Shown here piece by piece: positions 9,076 through 14,998 of a stretch of DNA of 14,998 bases (the first letter of the stretch is position 1; each line of letters opens with the position of its first letter). The translations under genes were made by a program, and so were the position numbers. Origin of the DNA: Mycogone perniciosa (lineage: Eukaryota; Ascomycota; Sordariomycetes; Hypocreales; Hypocreaceae); assembly GCA_025331125.1 (NCBI GenBank), contig JAOALB010000339.1, forward strand, positions 1 to 14,998. The letters run 5' to 3'. The notes beneath the pieces are model-generated. The model searched no databases and was not told the DNA's origin. It was given only the letters and a program-made list of their open reading frames with translations.

Positions 9076-10328
9076 TGTGTGTCAAGAAATAGTGCCGGTT
9101 AGTGCGCATTAGCGTTTACGGGCATAATATGTTGGCCTGCTCACTCCAACACAAGTCTAGACTAGACACCCGGTAGACAGAGAGGTTAATGGACAAAGAA
9201 TCGAGACACCAGTTATAACCCTAGTTTTGGGTGAGCCGCTGACTGTACAACTGCCACCCATGTTACACTACAGAAATTTATCTGTTATCTGGCCTAGGAA
9301 ATTGGAAAAAAGAAGATTAGAATTCCACGGTTCTAATACCTAACAACTTACTTCGTAGAAGCCGTGGCAATGGTCAGCGACGCTAATGCACGATTGTTTG
9401 GAGGCGTCGATGTTACTTCCGCCAAGGCTTTTTCGGTCCGTCCCAAGCCGCCAATAATGCGACTTAAGGAGATCTGACATGAACGGAATAGTTCATTGGC
9501 AAGCAGAGGTGTGTTAAAGGCCTGCATCGGATATTCAAGGCTTCAAAAACATTTGAAATATATATAATTTAATAGACGTGGAGCCAGATCTGTAGGTATA
9601 TAAGTTTTAACCTGAGGACGACTTACTTGGGGAGGATGATGAGACTCGACACAAAAATGTGAACTAAGGCACTAAATTATAAAAAAAGCCCACTCCTAAT
9701 CGCTAAACGTCACCGGTGAGGGGATAATGAGGGGTAATAATGGGTTCTATGGAGACGACCCGGTCTGATCCAGCTGATCCAGCCTCTTGAACTAGCAACG
9801 GGCCGCCTTTTAGTGTCTTCGCTAGACAATGAGGACATTGCTCGTAGATGGAATACTTCGTACTCAATGCTCTACGCCATACTACGTAGGATGATCTCAA
9901 GGTGTTTGCTTATTCCATAATGTTTGACGCATTAGTTACTGCATCATGTTGAACACGTGTGCCAGCTCCAATATACTGGAGTAACGGGATTGGCTCGCAT
10001 GAACTGATTCCGTCTCCTATCTTTCAGACCAAGAAACCCAGATAGCATCTCCTTGCCATCCCAGCTTCCCACCTGCTATACAGATCGCCTATGGTTGCCC
10101 TAACCAAGAAGTAGTTCTCAAACCTGCCGATACCCACGTGTTGCAGCAAGGAAGATTGATGATTTTACCCAGAGTTCCCCTTTGCTTGATGCTTCACCGC
10201 CTGTTAGGATGCGTTGCACGCGCAAAACAAAGCCCCATGCAGGTTTCAGCTGTGTGTGTTCCAAACGGACTCCGCAGTTAGGCTGAAATAAGCTGGATGT
10301 GTAGGACATAGCACCAACTGGAGACACG

Positions 10329-10343
10329 TACGGAGTACTCGTA
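10329..10343. repeat. TACGGAGTACTC-GTA palindrome, representative of a recurring motif
   Basis: This site reads TACGGAGTACTCGTA, one base short of the perfect palindrome TACGGAGTACTCCGTA. The half-site TACGGAGTA (or its complement TACTCCGTA) also occurs at 2882-2890, 6722-6730, 7974-7982, 8580-8588 and 12008-12016. The one-base variant TACGAAGTA/TACTTCGTA occurs at 4756-4764, 4874-4882, 9349-9357 and 9854-9862. All lie outside the coding sequences I recognise. Confidence 0.75.
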
Positions 10344-10690
10344 GAGTAACAGATACTGAGTCAGGTCCCGCATCGAGTGTGCAACCTCTCCCGTGTCTTG
10401 CGGAGCAACAGTGCGTGACGTATAAGACATCGAGTGGCCTTATGGACGACAGGAGAGAAGCTTCCCCACAAGAAGCGGGGTTGAGGCAACGTGTAAAATG
10501 CCACACATTTGCGCTGCGGCTGATCGTCTAAAGTAAGTGGAAATAATGTAATTGAATGCATGTACAGGGTGTCAAGTAAACATGACTAATGTCCGGTCAT
10601 ATCAACTATTAAAGAAGCTTCACTTCCCCTGTTGACTACGAGGGGTTCATCCCTTCAACCATCACTTTCCTCTATCGTTTCATAAAAAAA

Positions 10691-10698
10691 GACGTCAC
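10691..10698 (+). promoter_or_regulatory. GACGTCAC, CRE-like site in the ADF-H gene promoter
   Basis: A seven-of-eight match to the ATF/CREB palindrome TGACGTCA (AGACGTCA, followed by C) lies about 52-60 bases before the ATG at 10750, just after an A run (10684-10690). It is well placed for a promoter element. Two perfect TGACGTCA palindromes follow downstream at 11471-11478 and 12043-12050. Confidence 0.3.
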
Positions 10699-10749
10699 AA
10701 CTCCTCACTATTTGTCACATAACTCTTCCTTGACAAACGCAAACACAAA

Positions 10750-11136
10750 ATGCCTTTGCAGCTTGACAATGAATCAGAGCCGAGAGAGGCACAGGCCGCT
10801 CTCTTCAACGCCAACTCACAGAGTGGCTGGATACTTCTCAACTACGTTACGCCAAATACGGTACACTTCACTGCCGGAGGTGAGGGTGGCATCGATGACC
10901 TTAGGCTATTGCTCGAAAGCGACTAGATTCAGTATGTCTTGATACGTCAGGGTGGCATACAGCAAGATGGAAAGACTACCTCTCAAGATGTTTTCTTGAA
11001 TGTTATTGGACAGGCGGTTGGCATACTTGAAAAGGGTAAAAAGAGTGTCCTTCTCCAGGACGCCAAATCAATTTTGCAACCTTTGCACACTTCCATTACG
11101 GTTCTCAATAAAAATAGGCTTAACTCTGAAATGTAA
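10750..11136 (+). pseudogene. ADF/cofilin-homology domain protein (coactosin/drebrin-like) with one in-frame stop
   Basis: The frame runs from the ATG at 10750 (context ACAAAATGC) to TAA at 11134-11136: 128 codons before the end, with a single TAG at 10924-10926 (codon 59). Before the stop are GWILLNYVTPNTVHFTAGG and EGGIDDLRLLLESD (44-58 region); after it are IQYVLIRQGG, DVFLNVIG and the long-helix region VGILEKGKKSVLLQDAKSIL, then ITVLNKNRLN. The order W(I/L)L.Y, GGxxxL...L, YV.IR, F..W/VIG, KGKKS...L matches the ADF-H fold of coactosin and Abp1/drebrin proteins, which bind actin filaments; the KGKKS helix corresponds to the actin-contacting helix. Length fits one complete domain. A CT-rich leader precedes the ATG, so the promoter looks preserved. 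The TAG is one C-to-T step from CAG (Gln). As read, only the N-terminal half would be made. An intron removing the stop would break the frame. Confidence 0.58.
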
Positions 11137-11470
11137 GGAATTCTCTTCGGGTATTTTCAATTTTCTGCCAGTCGCTAACATTATAATAGCCTTATTGAGA
11201 AATCTGCCTCTGGGGGCGAACAGGTTATTGAGTGAATGGGAGATCTGCCTGGCCATGGTACCCTCCATGATATAGAATTTTCCCTTTTAGACATTGAACA
11301 TTCTTTCTGTACAATAATGCAAAAGGCTTCTGAATCTTCATCCAAAAATCATCATTCCGAGAACCGGAAATGGTACCCCATCTATTACTATGTCCTCTAT
11401 AAGGCGAAGTCTTGTTGAAATCACTTTATGCAAACTATTGTTCAATTAGGGTTATCTACAGTTGCTCGTC

Positions 11471-11478
11471 TGACGTCA
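11471..11478. promoter_or_regulatory. Perfect CRE palindrome TGACGTCA
   Basis: This is the exact ATF/CREB bZIP consensus, within the longer palindrome CTGACGTCAG (11470-11479). No gene start is recognised nearby, so a regulatory role is unproven. Confidence 0.25.
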
Positions 11479-12042
11479 GTTACAATTCTCGCCGAACTAC
11501 GCTATAGCATGTCAAGTTTTCTTGACCAAGACACTCGGCTGCTGATGTGGGTAACCTATGAAATGAACATCCCGTCTACGAAAAATGCGTTGCAATTGCG
11601 ATTTGGACCATCTCCCCACCTGTTCTGAGAACTAATTAGCAAGTCGCTCTTGTTGAACTTTTCATATGATTTTATACAATGGTTCACGCCTACAACTTAG
11701 CTAGCAACAGTGAAGTGCGGACTTTTGATTCTCATGCCTATCGTGAAGCCAGGTGGTTTGATCTATAAATACTGGGCTTATACGTACTTTCTTTGATGAG
11801 TGGCGTTTTTCTGGATATAAACCTTCTTCCGACTGCTCTTGAAATTCAGATGAAAAAAAACTTAAATTTGGTTGGTGGTGTGTTCAAATTCTCCGAGTTC
11901 TCTTAGCATTTTGTGATGGAAAATGTAGAGATATTCGGTCCACATCGTCGGTATCTAAGCTCAGGAAGAGTACCAATATGCCACACCGCATGTCATAACA
12001 TAATATATACGGAGTACTGAATTTTATATTATCTGTTTATAC

Positions 12043-12050
12043 TGACGTCA
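12043..12050. promoter_or_regulatory. Perfect CRE palindrome TGACGTCA, second copy
   Basis: A second exact TGACGTCA lies about 570 bases from the first and shortly after the TACGGAGTA motif at 12008-12016. There is no recognised gene next to it. Together with the site at 10691 it gives three CRE-type sites in about 1.4 kb. Confidence 0.25.
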
Positions 12051-13284
12051 AATTCTTGGATGAGACAGCCATCTTCTGGTTATTGGATAATTCTTGTGTG
12101 AAAGCGGGACAGGCCAGATGTTAAGGGACAGAAATTAGGTTGACTCAACGGGCCCGCGTCAGCAGGCCCAGTAAGTCCCAGCCACAAATAAATCGGCCTG
12201 GGCCCTTTTACCGTGAGTTGCCCTGTTTGGTATCCGAACTAACCGCCGATAAAGCGGAGCAATCTGGCGACGTGGACTCCGACTCTGCGGCCTCTGGATT
12301 GATGACCGTTCAAATTAATGAAAGAATAATGTTAAAGTACGTATGAACATATGCGATATGACTCAGCTCTTATACATAGAATATTAATTAAACACTATAT
12401 TTAAAGATAGAGAACTCCATATAGTTTGCCATAGCTATATCTGAATGAGGTTTCCCCAAGCCAATTTGCCCCGATTTGCCCTAGGCTTTTGTGTCCAACC
12501 AAGCAACCCCAGCCTAGTCAGCGAATATCCCTTTGAAGGCTAGGACATGTTAAAATTTCATCTATAATCAATATATCATTAGATTTATCCCGCAACCGTA
12601 TCTTTCGGATCTATGCTGGTATTGTTATAAGCAGCTTGCCTTGCTCATCAAGCCTTCTACAACAGTACATCTCATCTTCAGGTCCATAATGGTGATTGAA
12701 GAAGTCATCGATGATAGGTTGTACGCAAGATATCTTGATACTATCACTATACCGGACAGCTCGTCGAACCTATAGGATCAAACCCATGAATGGGGGCCCA
12801 GAGGATAGTCGGGCTAGAAAATAGTCGTACTAGTTATAAAATTTGACCCAACCGGGCTCATTATCAAACTTGCTCTCCGGGAATATTTCTTACCTCGTCT
12901 TTGGTCCCTGTGGTTCTAAAAACGAGATGTCTTGTCGGACTATGCTGTCACGGAAAAGAAGTACTATTCCCCGGCCTGATAGAGAGTATATAGTGCTGTC
13001 GCAAAATCAAGGCAAACAAAGTGCCATAATTTCCCCCTCTTAATTAACCATGGGTAAGCTTTATACTGCCAGTACGTTACTGTCTGTGATTCATCATCAC
13101 TCACTAAGGCACGGCTGGTTTGCGTGATCCGCACATATGGCAGGTGAAACAGGTCAGCAATTAATTCCCTGTATCTTCCAACCCACCTTCATTTCCAACC
13201 TATACGAGAAAATTGAGGTTATCGCGATACCGAAAAAACCCCCAATGTGACTTTGTTGGTGTGGTTTGTGTTCGGTTATACTGA

Positions 13285-13800
13285 ATACAATATTTATAGA
13301 CTTTATATAACGCTTAATAACTGCTCAAATAAAGCTATAGTAAATAACACTAGATATTTAAAAGCTTTTACTAGGAAGGAATACCTATATAGATAAGAAA
13401 GGTATAATTAGCCTTTAAAGGACTATAGTATATTACTTGCTGCGCTTAAAGGAAAACCTAATAAAAAAGGGAAATATATCTTTAACCTGCAATAAACTAT
13501 AGACATTTATATTTGCCTTTAAAAAGATAAATAGTATATACTTTGCGATAAACTTAATAAAAAAGGTATTAACTTTATAGCTTTAATTTAAAGAAGTATA
13601 GCTTTAAGTGTTATAGCTGCCTTAATCTCTTTAAACTTAATTAATAAAAAAGATATAAGCCCTGCAGTATATATATTAAATATATTAATATATATTAATA
13701 TATAAGATACGCTTTACTGCCTCTCTTAAAGCACTCTCTTTATAATTTATACTAAAAGGTAGCGCGTTTAATAGAGCTTACAGATATAGCTGTAGTTAAA
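13285..13800. mobile_element. AT-rich, RIP-like decayed repeat DNA
   Basis: The sequence changes sharply near 13285 to AT-rich DNA with no coding capacity. In 13561-13680 I count 27 G or C out of 120 bases, about 23 TpA dinucleotides and a single CpA. Depletion of CpA with excess TpA is the known mark of repeat-induced point mutation in ascomycetes. An alternating AT palindrome lies at about 13669-13703. The block abuts the terminal repeat at 13801 and is probably an older element into or beside which that unit inserted. Its original identity is not recoverable by eye. Confidence 0.6.
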
Positions 13801-14095
13801 TGTAACGATCCGGGTTGATTCTCAACAGTCAAACCGAGGTTCATGGGTTTATGTTGACAGAGAGGTCAGGGATGAATACTGAGCAGGGTAACATAGTTAC
13901 AATTCTATAGAACAGGTAGTTCTAGTAAATGTAATTGTTAACGACTGTCTAAGTAACTATACTAAATAATCGTGGCTTATCTAGTCTTATATATAAAGGA
14001 GATATATAGTGAATGTACTTGGATTATATATAGATTATAATTGTATTGGATTACCTTAGCTTACGTTCCGTGATCCTAGTGATCTGTAGTTTACA
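13801..14095 (+). mobile_element. Left long terminal repeat (LTR) of a retroelement, probable
   Basis: It begins TGTAACGATCCGGG, a start commonly seen in fungal Gypsy-type LTRs, and its first 72 bases recur at 14927-14998 with 66 matches. A possible end is TTACA at 14091-14095, giving TGTAA...TTACA inverted termini and a length of about 295 bases; this end is a guess because the second copy is cut by the window. A strong TATA box, TATATATAAA (13988-13997), sits where an LTR promoter is expected. The bases outside (TTAAA before, GTAAT after) do not match, so it is not a simple solo LTR with that end. Confidence 0.55.
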
Positions 14096-14603
14096 GTAAT
14101 CCGAGTGATCCTTCCTGATTAAACGGTCGTTCCGTCGTTCTTCCGGGGTATATACCGCCTTGGACCTTTTATGCGGCTATAAGAGGGTCGGGTTGTAATA
14201 TGATATCCCCTTCCCGGTAGTTTTGTCCCTAAGACCTTGCCTGTCCCGCATAAGTATTATGCCTCCCCTTATAAGTGTGATGTTCTTTTTCTTTTTCCCT
14301 TTTTATATATGCAGTATTAATAATATAAATTGTATTAAGAAGGCTTATTCTTTAAAGACCCTTTAGCGTTTAGCCCTCGCGTCTTTTATTAAAAAACTAG
14401 GTTTCGAAACTATGCTTTATTTATATTATCGTTCCTGTAGTTATACTTATAAGATAATGGATAGGGTATTTTAATATTAGGAGTGTATTTAACGGGGGCG
14501 CTTTTATAATGGTTCTGGGGTGCCGGTAAGTACCTGTAAGTGTTTTTGTCTTTTTATTATTTTTCTTCCTTTTCTGATTTATTTAGTGTCTTGGATTACT
14601 TTA
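14096..14603 (+). mobile_element. Internal region of the LTR-bounded unit, 5' part
   Basis: This is decayed sequence between the two terminal repeats, with no long open frame and no recognisable reverse transcriptase, integrase or protease. No clear tRNA primer site is seen next to the presumed LTR end. A canonical intron-like stretch lies at 14526-14586: GTAAGT at the start, CTGAT branch-like, TTTAG at the end, 61 bases. The sequence beyond its acceptor is open into the coiled-coil-like relic that follows. Confidence 0.4.
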
Positions 14604-14926
14604 GAGTATAAGCGATTAAAGGCGCAGGAATGAAAGGCAGAGCTTAAGTTGGCAGAATTGCATCGTAAATCTTCCGAGGCTTTAGTGTAACTAACTTGCC
14701 TTTATACCTAGCGCGAGGCATTAGTAATAAAAGGGGCGAAGATAGTGAATCTCGGGTTAAGAAGTATGGAAGAGCTGGATAAGGCTAAATGTTATAAAGC
14801 AGAGGCTGCTATTAACGTGTATTCTTTCGGGGCTGCTGATATAATTGACTGGACTGCTTTCAGGCCGCTTAATCTGTCGTTGGCAAGTTAAAATTTCGGT
14901 GGAATTATTGCAGAGTCGTCTAGGAG
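14604..14926 (+). pseudogene. Decayed retroelement protein relic, charged helical C-terminal region
   Basis: One frame reads as a charged helical protein interrupted by four stops: it includes EYKRLKAQE, KLAELHRKSSEALV, REALVIKGAKIV, LGLRSMEELDKA and FGAADIIDWTAF. The heptad-like pattern followed by SMEELD..E.E and an acidic IDW segment recalls a tail seen in many fungal transposable-element-encoded proteins; I recall this pattern only in general and cannot name the family. Each stop could derive from a Gln or Arg codon by C-to-T. The frame stays open across 14926 into the terminal repeat. No enzyme domain is present, so the unit looks non-autonomous or internally deleted. Confidence 0.45.
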
Positions 14927-14998
14927 TGTGACGATCCGGGTTGATTCTCAAGGGATAAACCGAGGTTCGTGGGTTTATGTTGACAGAGAGGTCAGGGA
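14927..14998 (+). mobile_element. Start of the second terminal repeat (cut by the window end)
   Basis: TGTGACGATCCGGG opens a 72-base match to 13801-13872 that continues to the last base of the window. Six positions differ, four of them within one six-base patch. The spacing of 1,126 bases between repeat starts is much shorter than a complete retroelement of 5-7 kb. A short purine stretch (AGGAG) precedes it, weaker than a normal polypurine tract. Confidence 0.7.

Larger units (their letters stand above)
7672..10690. other. Three-kilobase gene-free stretch
   Basis: No gene is supported. Open frames on the minus strand at 8373-8636, 9703-9900, 10118-10327 and 10246-10506 are 65-87 codons, overlap one another in part, and show no motif. 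A 35-codon frame from the ATG at 9370 to 9477 follows an intron-like 3' end (CCTAAC then CGTAG at 9357-9358 by eye), but I could not find a matching exon. Contents that stand out are an AT-rich patch at about 8150-8395, a purine run at 9001-9026, the hairpin at 9040-9075, a short tandem duplication at about 9719-9742 (TGAGGGG-A/T-rich), and a nine-base tandem CTGATCCAG near 9765-9783. Confidence 0.45.
11137..13284. other. Gene-free stretch between the ADF-H gene and the AT-rich block
   Basis: No gene is supported. Open frames of 60-68 codons (11236-11418, 11428-11628, 12140-12346, 12843-13043) show no motif. A 28-codon frame from the ATG at 12689 follows a CT-rich, leader-like stretch but leads nowhere I can recognise. 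Small structures include two CRE palindromes, a TACGGAGTA site (12008-12016), adjacent near-repeats AATTTGCCCC/GATTTGCCCT near 12462-12481, and two 13-base near-repeats ATAGTCGNNCTAG at 12805-12817 and 12821-12833. Confidence 0.45.

Noticed and set aside
9655..9680. Possible third copy of the dispersed repeat (AAAATGTGAACT)
   Set aside because: Only about a dozen bases match and the rest diverges; chance similarity is likely.
9703..10506. Overlapping minus-strand frames of 65-86 codons
   Set aside because: They overlap each other in part, start without supporting context and show no protein-family pattern.
10880..10926. An intron (GTGAGG to CTAG) that would remove the ADF-H stop
   Set aside because: It is 47 bases long, shifts the frame, and removes the GGIDDLRLLL segment that matches the domain.
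1..14998. tRNA, rRNA, CRISPR array, or telomeric TTAGGG repeats
   Set aside because: No T-loop GGTTCGAATCC-type sequence with matching arms, no regularly spaced repeats, and no tandem TTAGGG were seen on either strand.

Overview
The window looks like an accessory, gene-poor part of a filamentous ascomycete genome. An Aspergillus/Penicillium-type (Eurotiales) source is my best guess. The grounds are short GT-AG introns of 60 and 83 bases, CT-rich leaders with good Kozak starts (A at -3, G at +4), fungal-type tailoring enzymes, and a decayed AT-rich retroelement with a RIP-like base bias. Nothing bacterial is seen: no operons, no Shine-Dalgarno sites, no tRNA, rRNA or CRISPR.

Layout. 1-1627: no convincing gene, but one copy (993-1054) of a dispersed repeat. 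1628-2476 (+): an intact two-exon alpha/beta hydrolase of 262 residues. 3289-4455 (-): a FAD-dependent monooxygenase facing the hydrolase tail to tail, complete in its FAD motifs but cut by one in-frame TAG; its promoter region holds the second copy of the dispersed repeat (4521-4584). 4755-4883: a small segment bounded by 15-base inverted repeats. 4986-5276 (+): an unidentified broken gene. 5277-7069: no gene supported. 7199-7671 (+): an intact two-exon SnoaL/NTF2-like protein of 129 residues behind twin TATA boxes. 7672-10690: about 3 kb with no gene, but with a 16-bp hairpin (9040-9075). 10750-11136 (+): an ADF/cofilin-homology (coactosin/drebrin-like) gene, complete except for one in-frame TAG. 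11137-13284: no gene supported. 13285-14998: an AT-rich RIP-like block followed by a reduced LTR-retroelement-like unit, with a left terminal repeat at 13801 and a second copy running off the window end at 14927.

How the parts may fit. An alpha/beta hydrolase, an aromatic-hydroxylase-type FAD monooxygenase and a SnoaL-like protein are the kinds of tailoring enzymes found around fungal secondary-metabolite pathways. No backbone synthase, regulator or transporter is visible, so a shared pathway is only an inference. Every inferred nonsense change in gene-like sequence (3742-3744, 10924-10926, and two in 4986-5276) fits a C-to-T change at CpA on one strand, the change RIP favours, though Gln and Trp codons make that outcome likely anyway. 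A nine-base motif, TACGGAGTA, recurs six times across the window, with four one-base variants. I did not find a clearly new biological system; the most unusual items are the near-intact genes with single stops, the repeat shared by a promoter and a gene-free site, and the short palindromic repeats.
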